A stretch of DNA of 64,000 nucleotides from Hephaestia mangrovi (lineage in GTDB: Bacteria > Pseudomonadota > Alphaproteobacteria > Sphingomonadales > Sphingomonadaceae), in NCBI RefSeq assembly GCF_019880555.1, contig NZ_JAINVU010000004.1, positions 62,001-126,000 on the forward strand, in the 5' to 3' direction. The position numbers and the translations under genes are program-made. Of the stretch, positions 24,742 to 33,178 are shown one piece after another (positions within the stretch are counted from its first letter, which is position 1; each line of letters begins with the position of its first letter). Below the pieces are notes generated by a model that saw only the letters and a program-made list of their open reading frames with translations, was not told the origin of the DNA and did no database searches.

Positions 24742-25437
24742 GTGCGACCAGCAGATAGGCGGCTACCTGCCGTGCTGATCAATTGGCTGGAGATGGGGCT
24801 GCGCGGCACGATGACCGATGAATATTCGCGGCTCGGCTATGGCGCAGTGGTGCTGGCATCGGCGCTGGTCGGCATGGTGCTGTCGGCGCTCGTGCAGGGT
24901 GCCTTGGTCCGCGCCACGCTGGCCCATGCCGAAGGTGGACGCGCGAGTTTCGCCGAAAGCGCGTCGACGGGGCTCGCCGCGGCGTTGCCGCTGGTCGGGC
25001 TGGCGATTTTGATGGCCATCGCGGTCGGGCTTGGGTTCATGCTCTTCATCGTGCCCGGCGTGATCCTCTATGTCATGTGGGCGGTTGCCTCGCCGGTGCT
25101 GGTTGCCGAGCGGACCGGCGTATTCGGCGCATTCGGGCGCAGCCGCGAACTGACCAAGGGCGCCCGCTGGAAAGTGTTTGGCGTCGAACTGGTCGTCGTG
25201 CTTGCCTGGTGGGTAATCTCCGGCGTGCTTGGGGGGCTCCTGTTCGGCCTGATGGGCATCAAGGGTATGCAGACCCTGGGGCAGCATGGCTTGCCGATCA
25301 GCTGGATGATCGGCACCGCGGTCGTGTCGACGATCGTCAACGCGATGTGGAGCACCGTGCAGACCGCCTTGTACGTCGAGCTGCGCAATTGGAAGGGCGG
25401 TTATTCGGACGAGGCGTTGCAAGACATTTTCGCCTGA
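24742..25437 (+). CDS. Multi-pass membrane protein, probably 5'-truncated
   Basis: At least five hydrophobic helices and the family-like blocks GALVRATLAHAEGG, SPVLVAERTGVFGAFGRSRELTKG and a conserved end (YVELRNWKGGYSDEALQDIFA). It resembles the uncharacterised sphingomonad relatives of the glycerophosphoryl-diester-phosphodiesterase membrane domain; no catalytic residues are visible. The GTG at 24742 is the only start for the whole frame, but the first residues (RPADRR) are read through sequence antisense to spoIIM, so the true N terminus (about 30 residues in relatives) seems to be lost at about 24.77 kb. It is related to the two membrane proteins at 28.97-30.56 kb. Confidence 0.65.
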   Translation: MRPADRRLPAVLINWLEMGLRGTMTDEYSRLGYGAVVLASALVGMVLSALVQGALVRATLAHAEGGRASFAESASTGLAAALPLVGLAILMAIAVGLGFMLFIVPGVILYVMWAVASPVLVAERTGVFGAFGRSRELTKGARWKVFGVELVVVLAWWVISGVLGGLLFGLMGIKGMQTLGQHGLPISWMIGTAVVSTIVNAMWSTVQTALYVELRNWKGGYSDEALQDIFA

Positions 25438-25442
25438 GCGAC

Positions 25443-25486
25443 GGAGAGAACCGCGGGTCCAAGCGAAGGCCCGGACCGTTCTCTCC
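25443..25486. terminator. Strong hairpin after membrane protein gene
   Basis: The outer arms GGAGAGAAC and GTTCTCTCC pair perfectly and an inner GGTCC/GGACC extends the stem. It begins five bases after the stop codon. There is no T-run, so it may be a Rho-assisted or RNA-stabilising hairpin. Confidence 0.5.
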
Positions 25487-25564
25487 TAGCTGCTGCCCAT
25501 CGAATGCGCATGTCCCGCGCCCCCGCTTGCCATGGCGCGCGATTGCGCTTAGCGACCGGCGATC

Positions 25565-26254
25565 ATGACAGATCAACCGACCTTGGCGGTCGCCCTGGTT
25601 TCGGGCGGCCTCGATTCGATGGTATCAGCCGGCCTGGCGCGCGAGGCGGGGCATCGCCTGCTGGCGCTTTCGATCGATTACAATCAGCGACACCGGCTCG
25701 AACTCGCGGCCGCCCGACGCATTGCCGCGGCTCTCGGTGCCGAGCGGCACATCGTGCTGCCGCTCGATCTTTCGGCATTCGGCGGTTCGGCGCTCACCGA
25801 CGATATCGACGTGCCCAAAACCGGCGTCGAGGAGGGCATTCCCGTCACCTACGTTCCGGCGCGCAACACGATTTTCCTCAGCCTCGCGCTCGGCTGGGCG
25901 GAGGCGGCCGGCGCGCGCGACATCTATATCGGCGTCAACGCGCTCGATTATTCGGGCTATCCCGATTGCCGGCCCGAATTCATCCAGGGTTTCGAGAAGC
26001 TGGCCGAACTTGCCACCAAGGCGGGGGTCGAGGGCGAGCCGTTCCGCGTCCGCGCGCCGCTGCAAAACATGACCAAGGCCGATATCGCGCGCGAGGCTGC
26101 GCGGCTCGGGCTCGACGCGGGGATGAGCTGGTCGTGCTACGATCCCGCGCCCGGCGGCGTGCATTGCGGGCTGTGCGACAGTTGCCGCCTGCGCGCCAAG
26201 GGCTTCGCCGAAGCCGGGCTCGCCGATCCGACCGTCTACGCGACGCAGCCGTGA
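25565..26254 (+). CDS. queC: 7-cyano-7-deazaguanine synthase
   Basis: A 229-residue cytoplasmic enzyme that converts 7-carboxy-7-deazaguanine to preQ0 with ammonia and ATP, in the queuosine tRNA-modification pathway. The PP-loop SGGLDS (residues 13-18) binds ATP. The zinc site is in the C-terminal [18 protein letters not shown] cysteine cluster, and [10 protein letters not shown] and [10 protein letters not shown] are family blocks. Its TGA overlaps the GTG start of queE, so the two consecutive pathway enzymes are translationally coupled. Confidence 0.95.
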   Translation: MTDQPTLAVALVSGGLDSMVSAGLAREAGHRLLALSIDYNQRHRLELAAARRIAAALGAERHIVLPLDLSAFGGSALTDDIDVPKTGVEEGIPVTYVPARNTIFLSLALGWAEAAGARDIYIGVNALDYSGYPDCRPEFIQGFEKLAELATKAGVEGEPFRVRAPLQNMTKADIAREAARLGLDAGMSWSCYDPAPGGVHCGLCDSCRLRAKGFAEAGLADPTVYATQP

Positions 26255-26883
26255 GCTACGCCGTCAAGGAGATGTTCCTGACGCTCCAGGGCGAAGGCGT
26301 GAATGCCGGCCGGCGCGCCGTATTCGTGCGGTTCGCGGGCTGCAATCTCTGGTCGGGCCGCGAGGCGGATCGCGCCACCGCGATCTGCTCATTCTGCGAT
26401 ACCGATTTCGTCGGGACGGATGGTGACGGCGGCGGACGCTTCGCCGACGCCGACGGGTTGGCCGATGCGGTCGCTGGCCATTGGGGCGCCGGTTCGTCCG
26501 ATCGCTTCGTCGTGCTGACCGGCGGCGAACCGATGCTCCAGATCGACGATGCGCTGGTCGATGCCCTTCACGTCCGTGGCTTTGCCATCGCGATGGAGAG
26601 CAACGGCACGATCCCCGCGCACTCCGGCATCGATTGGGTGTGCATCAGCCCCAAGGCGGGGAGCGAGGTCGTGCAGCGGTCGGGCGATGAGCTGAAGCTG
26701 GTCTGGCCGCAACCGGGCAGCGACGTCGACGCGATGGAGAATTGGGATTTCGCCCATTTCCTGATCCAGCCGCTCGACAGCGATACCGCCGACGCCAATC
26801 GCGTCGCGGCAGTCGCATTCGTGCTCGATCACCCCAATTGGCGCCTCAGCCTGCAAACGCACAAGCTGCTCGGGCTGCGCTGA
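26251..26883 (+). CDS. queE: 7-carboxy-7-deazaguanine synthase
   Basis: A 210-residue radical-SAM enzyme that rearranges 6-carboxytetrahydropterin to 7-carboxy-7-deazaguanine, the step before QueC. The iron-sulfur motif is the long-spaced form, [19 protein letters not shown] (CX14CX2C), seen in a recognised QueE subclass, followed by the SAM-binding LTGGEPML. The GTG start at 26251 overlaps the queC stop; the frame is open further upstream only as a shadow of queC. The N terminus ([16 protein letters not shown]) is normal for QueE. Confidence 0.93.
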   Translation: MSYAVKEMFLTLQGEGVNAGRRAVFVRFAGCNLWSGREADRATAICSFCDTDFVGTDGDGGGRFADADGLADAVAGHWGAGSSDRFVVLTGGEPMLQIDDALVDALHVRGFAIAMESNGTIPAHSGIDWVCISPKAGSEVVQRSGDELKLVWPQPGSDVDAMENWDFAHFLIQPLDSDTADANRVAAVAFVLDHPNWRLSLQTHKLLGLR

Positions 26884-26884
26884 T

Positions 26885-27583
26885 TCAGCGCGACGCGATC
26901 GCCGTCGGTTGCCCGACGGGATAGGGATAGACGCCGCATTTGCGGTCGTTCCACTCTTCCTTCTTCCAGCAGGCGTCGTCCATTCGCGGCACGTAGGACG
27001 GTACGTTGAGCACGACCGAGCCGGGGAAATATTGTTCGCCCCAAGGCACCAGCGCATTGCGCAACTCGCGCATCCGCGCTTCGGCAATCGCCTTCACGCC
27101 GCCGCGCGGCGCGAACAATACCGCCTGGCCGACCGCGCCCGCCGTCTGGCAGAAGCTGTATTGCGCGGAAACCGTCGAGAAGTCCGACGAGACCCGCGTA
27201 TTGAACTGGTCGAACGCCGATTGCCCGGCCTTCTTGGTCTTGTTGACGCGCGCAAAATAGGCGCCGAGCGTCTTTTGCGCGGCGTCGAATTCGGCATCGT
27301 GATCGTGGATGATCGCGTTATAGTTGGAAACGGTCAGCAGCGTTGGTGCGAACTGGCATTGCAACGCCGCGACATTGAGCGCGGACCGCAACTGCCACAC
27401 CAGGCCCGCGCTGAGCTCGGCCGGCGTTGCGCCGGGCATCGGCGGCAGGATGCCGGGCTCGGCCCCGGTCACCGGCGCGCCCGACATGTCGTGCGATCTG
27501 AAGAAAAACTGGGCCGATGCCGGGTTCGCCGCGGCAATCCCCAGCACCGCCGACGCCATCATTACCTTACGCAACACGCTCAT
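26885..27583 (-). CDS. Exported protein of unknown function
   Basis: A 232-residue secreted or periplasmic protein with a signal peptide (MASAVLGIAAANPASA). I do not recognise the family. The mature part is helical, with a conserved-looking ALNVAALQCQF near residue 75, a lysine-rich RVNKTKKAG loop, and cysteines in YSFCQTAG, DDACWK and DRKCGVY that could pair. Similar 'LNVAALQC' proteins are common in sphingomonads, but their role is unknown. It is convergent with queE (stops only one base apart). Confidence 0.75.
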   Translation of the reverse strand: MSVLRKVMMASAVLGIAAANPASAQFFFRSHDMSGAPVTGAEPGILPPMPGATPAELSAGLVWQLRSALNVAALQCQFAPTLLTVSNYNAIIHDHDAEFDAAQKTLGAYFARVNKTKKAGQSAFDQFNTRVSSDFSTVSAQYSFCQTAGAVGQAVLFAPRGGVKAIAEARMRELRNALVPWGEQYFPGSVVLNVPSYVPRMDDACWKKEEWNDRKCGVYPYPVGQPTAIASR

Positions 27584-27752
27584 GATCTTTTCCGGTAAGC
27601 CTCCCCGAACGCGCCATGGTTAAGACTTTTGCGGTCGCGGCCCAAGCATCTTTTTAGTTTCCAGGCACGGAAAATGAACGCCAGCGGCGAACCGAATCGT
27701 TTTTGGGCACGAACTGAGCGCCCGACGGTCAAGCCGTTGCGAATCGGAAACG

Positions 27753-27789
27753 AAAAGGGGCCGCCCGGTCGCCCGGGTCGGCCCCTTTT
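27753..27789 (-). terminator. Rho-independent terminator after small lipoprotein gene
   Basis: An 11-bp perfect stem (AAAAGGGGCCG / CGGCCCCTTTT) encloses a 15-nt loop that can itself pair (CCCGG/CCGGG). The T-run lies on both ends, so it can work on either strand; it sits 40 nt after the stop of the small Asp/Met-rich lipoprotein. Confidence 0.75.
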
Positions 27790-27829
27790 GTATTGAGCGC
27801 CGAGCCGCGCACGGCGGCCCGACCGGCAA

Positions 27830-28090
27830 TTACATGCCGTTGTCGGCGGTGTCGTTCGCCATCATGTCGTTCGACATCGCGGTGTCGTTCGCCATCATCG
27901 CGTCGTTACCCATGGTGCTGTCGACGGCGGTCATGTTGTCGTCCATCGTGCCCATGTCGTCGGTCGAGTTCATGTCGGTGACCATGGTGTTGTCGGTCGC
28001 GGTATCCGACTTGTGGCCGCAAGCCGAAACCATCAGCGCGGCGCCGGCGATCATCGAACCGGTAACCACTTTGGCAATGAGTGCACGCAT
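27830..28090 (-). CDS. Small Asp/Met-rich lipoprotein
   Basis: An 86-residue protein with a lipobox (ALMVSAC, Cys as the lipidation site) and a mature part built almost only from D, N, M, T and A in loosely repeated units such as NDTAMSNDMMAND. The frame is open upstream to 28204, but ATG 28090 has a GGGAG at good spacing and begins the lipoprotein signal. Function is unknown; the acidic, Met-rich composition would suit metal binding, but this is speculation. It is followed by a strong terminator and so is likely a single-gene unit. Confidence 0.7.
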   Translation of the reverse strand: MRALIAKVVTGSMIAGAALMVSACGHKSDTATDNTMVTDMNSTDDMGTMDDNMTAVDSTMGNDAMMANDTAMSNDMMANDTADNGM

Positions 28091-28182
28091 TTGAAGCTCC
28101 CTAAATAGCTGGATTTGGTTGGCGTACCCGCCTTGGTAATGACCCAAATCGGCGTGGACATTAGTCGTATATCGTACTCCTC

Positions 28183-28905
28183 TCAAGCCTCGTTTTCGCC
28201 GCAATGTCCAAGCGACCCGAGGAACGCAGCGGATTCGAACGCCAATGCCCTGTCAAAAGTTGCGAAATCGGCGGTCTTTTCGAGCGCCGCCACGCTGGTA
28301 ACGCCGTGTTCGGCGATCCCGCACGGCACGATTCCGCCGAAATTATCGAGGTCTGGCGCGATGTTCACCGAAAAGCCGTGCAGCGTCACCCATTTGCGGA
28401 CGCGCACGCCGATCGCCCCGATCTTCGCTTCGGCGTCGCCGCTGCCGGTCCAGATGCCGATGCGGCCGGCCGCGCGATGGCTGGCGATCCCCATGTGGGA
28501 CAATGCGGCGATCACCCATCCCTCGAGCGCATGGACATAACACCGCACGTCGCGTCCGCGCTGGTTGAGGTCGAGCAATACGTAACCGATCCGCTGCCCC
28601 GGCCCATGATAGGTGTATTTGCCGCCGCGCCCGGTCTTGAACACCGGAAAGCGCGGATCGAGCAGTTCGGCGGGATCGGCGCTGGTGCCTGCGGTATAGA
28701 CCGGCGGGTGTTCGAGCAGCCAGATCAGCTCGCGCGCCTCGCCCGCGGCAATCGCCGCGGCGCGCGCTTCCATCTCGGCGACCGCATCCGGATAGGGCAC
28801 CGGCGCGTCCGACACGCGCCATTCGATATCATCAGGTGGGAAATCGTTCACGAAGCGCCCGCTACGCCCATCGGGCCGTGGTGCGCAAGCGCTGGCAAGC
28901 GGCAT
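28183..28905 (-). CDS. lipB: Octanoyltransferase LipB
   Basis: Transfers octanoate from acyl carrier protein to the lipoyl domains of 2-oxoacid dehydrogenases, the first step of endogenous lipoate synthesis in the cytoplasm. The family blocks are [25 protein letters not shown], the catalytic Lys in [14 protein letters not shown] and the catalytic Cys in [10 protein letters not shown]. As listed it has 240 residues; the first 18 are not LipB-like, and a GTG at 28851 (VNDFPPDD) may be the true start. lipA was not found in this window. Confidence 0.93.
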   Translation of the reverse strand: MPLASACAPRPDGRSGRFVNDFPPDDIEWRVSDAPVPYPDAVAEMEARAAAIAAGEARELIWLLEHPPVYTAGTSADPAELLDPRFPVFKTGRGGKYTYHGPGQRIGYVLLDLNQRGRDVRCYVHALEGWVIAALSHMGIASHRAAGRIGIWTGSGDAEAKIGAIGVRVRKWVTLHGFSVNIAPDLDNFGGIVPCGIAEHGVTSVAALEKTADFATFDRALAFESAAFLGSLGHCGENEA

Positions 28906-28969
28906 CCCGATCGTCTACCTAGCGGGCAATTGGCGCCAGCGCGGCGCGATCGAACAGGGGAACCAGCCA

Positions 28970-29797
28970 ATGGTGCAGATGTCGACGGTATGGGATCGCA
29001 CGACCGCCTTTGCCTCGAGCGCGCTGCCGGCGATCATGCCGATCGCGCTGGTGCTGCTGTTCCTGCCGGTATCGATCCAACTCGCGCTCACGCCGCTTTT
29101 GCTCAAGCAGGCCGCCGCGGTTCGCATCGTCGCGATGGCGGTGTTCTGGGCGATCGAATTGCTCGGCACGCTGTCGCTGATGGTGCTGGCGCTCGGCGCG
29201 ACGCTGCGGCCGGGCGAAGCGGTGCGCGGTGCCTTGCCCCGGCTCGGGCCGACGATCGCGATCTTCATCCTGATGTTCGTCGCCATCGTCATTCTCTGCC
29301 TGCCGATCGGCGGCATCCTCGCCGCCGCTGGCATGAACATGGCCGAGCTGCGCGCGGGCAATCCCGCGGGCATGGGCAGCATGTCGGCGGGTGGTGCCTG
29401 GTTCGTGCTGATCTACGTGCTCGTCCTGCTCGTGTTCGCTTTCTGGATCACCGCGCGACTGCTCGTGATCGAGCCGGTGATCCTGGCCGAGCGGCGCGGG
29501 TTCGGCGCGATCGCGCGCGCTTTCCGGATGACGCGCGGCCTGGCGCTGCGGATCGTCGGCGTCCTGATCCTCTACGCGATCGTCGCGACCATCGCGGTGC
29601 TCGCCGCGCAGACCGTGTTCGGTGCGATCTTCGCGCTGGTCGCGCCCAATGACGGCGATATCGGCATCGCCACGGTGCTGACCTCGGTGGTGGTTGGCGC
29701 GGTGTCGACGGCGTTCAAGGTGATCGCCGCGATATTCGTCGCCAAGCTCTACATGGCGATCACCGAAGCCGGCGAACAGGCGGCCGACCCGGTATGA
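28970..29797 (+). CDS. Multi-pass membrane protein (related pair, first)
   Basis: A 275-residue protein with six or so hydrophobic helices and short soluble loops. The block EPVILAERRGFGAIARAFRMTRG is shared in form with its two relatives in this window. It resembles uncharacterised sphingomonad membrane proteins near the glycerophosphodiester phosphodiesterase membrane-domain family. The start follows AGGGGA at 8 nt. Its stop overlaps the next gene by 4 nt (ATGA), so the two are coupled. No catalytic motif is visible. Confidence 0.75.
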   Translation: MVQMSTVWDRTTAFASSALPAIMPIALVLLFLPVSIQLALTPLLLKQAAAVRIVAMAVFWAIELLGTLSLMVLALGATLRPGEAVRGALPRLGPTIAIFILMFVAIVILCLPIGGILAAAGMNMAELRAGNPAGMGSMSAGGAWFVLIYVLVLLVFAFWITARLLVIEPVILAERRGFGAIARAFRMTRGLALRIVGVLILYAIVATIAVLAAQTVFGAIFALVAPNDGDIGIATVLTSVVVGAVSTAFKVIAAIFVAKLYMAITEAGEQAADPV

Positions 29798-30558
29798 CGA
29801 TCGACTGGTCGGGCGTCGCCGCCGACGCCTGGGGCCGCTGGAAGCGCGATCGCGCGCTGTTGCTGCCGCTTGCCGGATTGCTGCTGTTCCTGCCGCAATT
29901 CGCTTTCTACCTGCTGGCCACGCCGTTTCCGCAGCTTACGGCTGAACAGGCGCAGGACACGTCCGCGTTGCTCACCCCCGATTCGCCGCTGGTCGCGTGG
30001 ATCACCCACAATGCGCCGGGAATGCTCGTCACGGTGCTGGTGATGACGTTCGGTTCGCTCGCGATCCTCACGCTCTATCTCGATCCGGCCGCCGGTACGC
30101 CGGGCAAGGCGCTCGCCCGCGCGCCGGCACTGTTCCCGCGTTATCTGCTCGCGGTGATCGTCGCCGGGCTGCCGGCCGGGCCGATCGAGCTGATGCTTGT
30201 GATCCTGATCCTGCCGTGCCTCTACCTGCTCGGCCGGCTGATCCTGGTCGCGCCGGTCATCGTTGCCGAGCGGCCGATCGGCATTGCCCGATCGATCGCG
30301 CGCAGCTTCGCGCTGACGCGGGGGCGCGGGCTGGCGATGATGGCGCTGGCCGCCGCGGTGATGCTCGCCGGCATGCTGGCGCCCGCGCCGTTTCGCCTGC
30401 TCCACGATGCGCTGCAGGCGGAAGCCGCGGCGAACCCTGTGACGATCGCGCTGATCGAGGCGCTGGGCTCGCTCGCCGCCGCGATCGTCGCCCTGGCGAC
30501 ACTGCTGATCCAGGTCGCGCTCTATCGCCGGCTGGCAGGCTCGATCAGCGGCACGTGA
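29794..30558 (+). CDS. Multi-pass membrane protein (related pair, second)
   Basis: A 254-residue membrane protein with about six hydrophobic segments, starting MTIDWSGVAADAWGRWKRDR before the first helix. Its APVIVAERPIGIARSIARSFALTRG block parallels that of the upstream partner, so these are probably paralogues acting as a heteromeric pair. Function is unknown. The 3' end overlaps the 3' end of the convergent GNAT gene by 37 nt. Confidence 0.75.
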   Translation: MTIDWSGVAADAWGRWKRDRALLLPLAGLLLFLPQFAFYLLATPFPQLTAEQAQDTSALLTPDSPLVAWITHNAPGMLVTVLVMTFGSLAILTLYLDPAAGTPGKALARAPALFPRYLLAVIVAGLPAGPIELMLVILILPCLYLLGRLILVAPVIVAERPIGIARSIARSFALTRGRGLAMMALAAAVMLAGMLAPAPFRLLHDALQAEAAANPVTIALIEALGSLAAAIVALATLLIQVALYRRLAGSISGT

Positions 30559-31121
30559 GGCGCCGCCGCGCGCGGCAGCAGCCCGGTGAGGCGGGGATCG
30601 GGAAAGGTCTCGACCGCGCGGTGGATCGCGGTGAATCCCTGCCTGCGATAGAAATTCAGCGCCGATGGATGATCGAGCGTGCAGGTGTGCAGCCACACCC
30701 GCTCGATCCCGCTGCGCCAGGCGAGCGCCAGCGCCTGCGCCATCAGCCAGCGTCCATGGCCCTTGCCGGCGAGCTCGGGGACGAGCGCGAAATAGCTGAT
30801 CTCGCATTGCCCCGGCTGGCGGAAATCGAGCTCGATCATGCCGATTTCGATGCGCCGCGGGTCGGTCGCGGCGAACACGCGCACCGCGGGATCGTGGATG
30901 ATCGCCAGCAGGTCGCGCTCGGCCATCGCCAGGCGGGAAAACCACAGCCATGGCTCGCCGACCCGCCGGAACAATGGGCGATAACGGTCGGGGTCGGGCC
31001 TGTCCCACGGCACGAGGCGTAGCGGCGCATCGGGCAGCGGGCGGGGCAGGGGCCGCGTCGTCATTTCCAGCGTGGTGACGATCGTCGCCACCTCACCGGG
31101 AAGGACCGGCGTCAGTCCCAT
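30522..31121 (-). CDS. GNAT family N-acetyltransferase
   Basis: A 199-residue acetyltransferase-fold protein. The acetyl-CoA binding motif A is visible as YFALVPELAGKGHGRWLMAQAL (V-x-x-x-x-x-G-x-G), followed by WLHTCTLDHPSALNFYRRQGF, the usual motif B end. The substrate is unknown. It overlaps the 3' end of hemF by 10 nt on the same strand, forming a trmL-hemF-GNAT row. Confidence 0.88.
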   Translation of the reverse strand: MGLTPVLPGEVATIVTTLEMTTRPLPRPLPDAPLRLVPWDRPDPDRYRPLFRRVGEPWLWFSRLAMAERDLLAIIHDPAVRVFAATDPRRIEIGMIELDFRQPGQCEISYFALVPELAGKGHGRWLMAQALALAWRSGIERVWLHTCTLDHPSALNFYRRQGFTAIHRAVETFPDPRLTGLLPRAAAPHVPLIEPASRR

Positions 31122-31957
31122 GTCGCGACCGGCGGCAGGCTCATCAGGATCGCGTCGATATTGCCCCCGGTCTTGAGCCCGAACAGCGTGCCGCGGTCAT
31201 AGACCAGGTTGAACTCGGCATATCGCCCGCGCCAGGCGTTGCGCCGGGCGATATCGGCGTCCGTGAACGGCATTGCCATCCGCCGCCTTACGATCTGCGG
31301 GAAGATATCCAGGAACGCGCGGCCGACATCCTGGGTGAAGGCGAAATTGTCAGCGAACGCGCCCTCCAGGTGATCGTAGAAGATGCCGCCCACGCCGCGG
31401 TGCACCTTGCGGTGGGGAATGTAGAAATACTCGTCGGCCCATTGCTTGAAGCGCGGGTAGTGCGTCGGATCATGCGCATCGCACGCTGCCTTCAGCCGCG
31501 CGTGGAAATCGGCGGTATCCTCATCATAGGGGATTGGCGGGTTGAGATCGGCGCCGCCGCCGAACCAGCGTTTGGTGGTCGCCAGGAAGCGCGTGTTCAT
31601 GTGGACGGCGGGAACATGCGGGTTGGCCATGTGCGCGACCAGGCTGATGCCGGTGGCGAAGAAGCGCGGATCGTCGCCGGCGCCATGGATGGTCTTGGCG
31701 AAATCGCCTTCGAAACTGCCGCCGACGGTCGAGACGTTGACGCCGACCTTCTCGAACACCCGGCCCTTCATCACGCCGCGCACCCCGCCGCCGCCCGGCG
31801 CGCCCGACGGATCGACCCGGTCCCACGGCGTGCGCTCGAACCGCGCATCGGACCCGGCTTCGGCCTCGATCGCCTCGAATTCGGCGCAGATCGCGTCGCG
31901 CAGCGATTCGAACCACGCTTTCGCCGCTGCCTGTTGCTCGTCGAGTGCGATCGTCAT
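31112..31957 (-). CDS. hemF: Oxygen-dependent coproporphyrinogen III oxidase
   Basis: A 281-residue cytoplasmic heme-synthesis enzyme that decarboxylates coproporphyrinogen III to protoporphyrinogen IX using O2. Family blocks: GGGGVRGVMKGRVFEKVGVN, HMNTRFLAT, the signature WFGGGADLNPP, FKQWADEYFYIPHR, and a conserved GLKTGGNIDAILMSLPP end. ATG 31957 is chosen because GAGGG lies 9 nt before it and it overlaps the trmL stop (ATGA); ATG 31966 has no such spacing. Length is normal. Confidence 0.96.
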   Translation of the reverse strand: MTIALDEQQAAAKAWFESLRDAICAEFEAIEAEAGSDARFERTPWDRVDPSGAPGGGGVRGVMKGRVFEKVGVNVSTVGGSFEGDFAKTIHGAGDDPRFFATGISLVAHMANPHVPAVHMNTRFLATTKRWFGGGADLNPPIPYDEDTADFHARLKAACDAHDPTHYPRFKQWADEYFYIPHRKVHRGVGGIFYDHLEGAFADNFAFTQDVGRAFLDIFPQIVRRRMAMPFTDADIARRNAWRGRYAEFNLVYDRGTLFGLKTGGNIDAILMSLPPVATWD

Positions 31958-32403
31958 GCCGGCCATCCCTCGGTTTGCCTCAATGCTTCGCCCAGCGCCA
32001 TCGCGGCGGCAACCGCCACGTTCAATGACCGGAACCCCGCCGCCATCGGAATCCGCACGCGCAGATCGGCGCGTTGATGGACGTGATCGGGCACGCCGCT
32101 GCCCTCCGATCCCATCAACAGCACGTCGTCCGCTGCGAACCGGGCCTCGGGCAGCGGCACGCCGCCGCTGGTGGTCAGCAGCACGATGCGTCCTGCCACG
32201 CGAGCGTCGAAAGCATCCCAGTCGGCATGCCGCGAGACGTCGGCGCCGGCCGCGTAATCCATGCCGGCGCGCGCCAGCGCGCGGTCGCTCCAGGCGAAGC
32301 CCATCGGCTCGATCAGATCGACGCCGACCCGCAGGCACGCCGCGAGGCGCAGGATGGTGCCGACATTGCCGGCGATATCGGGCTGGTGAAGGGCGACGCG
32401 CAT
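31954..32403 (-). CDS. trmL: tRNA (cytidine(34)-2'-O)-methyltransferase
   Basis: A 149-residue SPOUT methyltransferase that methylates the wobble ribose of tRNA-Leu species. Family features: RVALHQPDIAGNVGTILRLAACLRV at the N terminus, LMGSEGSGVPDH in the SAM-binding trefoil knot, and the closing IPMAAGFRSLNVAVAAAMALGEALRQ. The start at 32403 is the family-typical MRVALHQP; a longer open frame upstream is not conserved-looking. The stop overlaps hemF. Confidence 0.92.
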   Translation of the reverse strand: MRVALHQPDIAGNVGTILRLAACLRVGVDLIEPMGFAWSDRALARAGMDYAAGADVSRHADWDAFDARVAGRIVLLTTSGGVPLPEARFAADDVLLMGSEGSGVPDHVHQRADLRVRIPMAAGFRSLNVAVAAAMALGEALRQTEGWPA

Positions 32404-32589
32404 CGCCGTGCGCTTAGTCCGTCGCGCCCGATCTTCACAAGATGCCAGAAAGCCATTGGCAAACACGGTTTCGCCCGGCTATCACCCCCGCGGCACCCGT
32501 GGGGACGGGAGCTGCGGTGAAGGCGGGGCCGGATACAATCACACCTCCCGCCGCAGGGCGTTCGCCCGTTCGAAGGTAGAGGCAAGTGA

Positions 32590-33177
32590 ATGGCGACAGC
32601 AGATGATGCGATTCCGCCCGGAGAAGCGCCGGGCCCCTATCACGAAGACGTTCATGATCCCCGCCGCCGTGATTTTCTGAATATCGCCGCGGTTTCCTTC
32701 GCCGGCGCTGGCGCGGTGGTCGCCATCCTCCCGCTGATCAACCAGATGAGCCCCTCGGCCGACGTGCTCGCGCTGTCGACCACCGACGTCGATCTTTCCA
32801 AGATCGGCAAGGGCCAGGCGGTGACGACCAGCTATCGCTCGCAGCCGTTGTTCGTCCGCAACCTCCTGCCCAAGGAGATTGCCGAGGCCGACGCGGTGCC
32901 GCTTTCCGATCTGCGCGATCCCCAGACGCTCGAGGAGCGGACCAAAGAGGGGCATAAGGACTGGCTGATCGTGATCGGCGTCTGCACCCATCTCGGCTGT
33001 GTGCCGCTGGGCAACAAGGAAGGCGAGCCGCGCGGCGAGTTCGGCGGCTATTTCTGTCCCTGCCACGGCTCGCAATACGATACCGCGGCGCGCATCCGCA
33101 AAGGACCGGCGCCGAGGAATCTGGTCGTGCCGGACTATAAGTTCAACACGCCGACGACGATCACGGTAGGGTCCTGA
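32590..33177 (+). CDS. petA: Ubiquinol-cytochrome c reductase iron-sulfur subunit (Rieske)
   Basis: The 195-residue Rieske protein of the bc1 complex; it carries electrons from ubiquinol to cytochrome c1 on the periplasmic face. An N-terminal twin-Arg-like stretch ([17 protein letters not shown]) is followed by one membrane helix. The 2Fe-2S ligands are in CTHLGC and CPCHGS. It is the first gene of petABC, with its stop one base from the petB start. Confidence 0.96.
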   Translation: MATADDAIPPGEAPGPYHEDVHDPRRRDFLNIAAVSFAGAGAVVAILPLINQMSPSADVLALSTTDVDLSKIGKGQAVTTSYRSQPLFVRNLLPKEIAEADAVPLSDLRDPQTLEERTKEGHKDWLIVIGVCTHLGCVPLGNKEGEPRGEFGGYFCPCHGSQYDTAARIRKGPAPRNLVVPDYKFNTPTTITVGS

Positions 33178-33178
33178 C

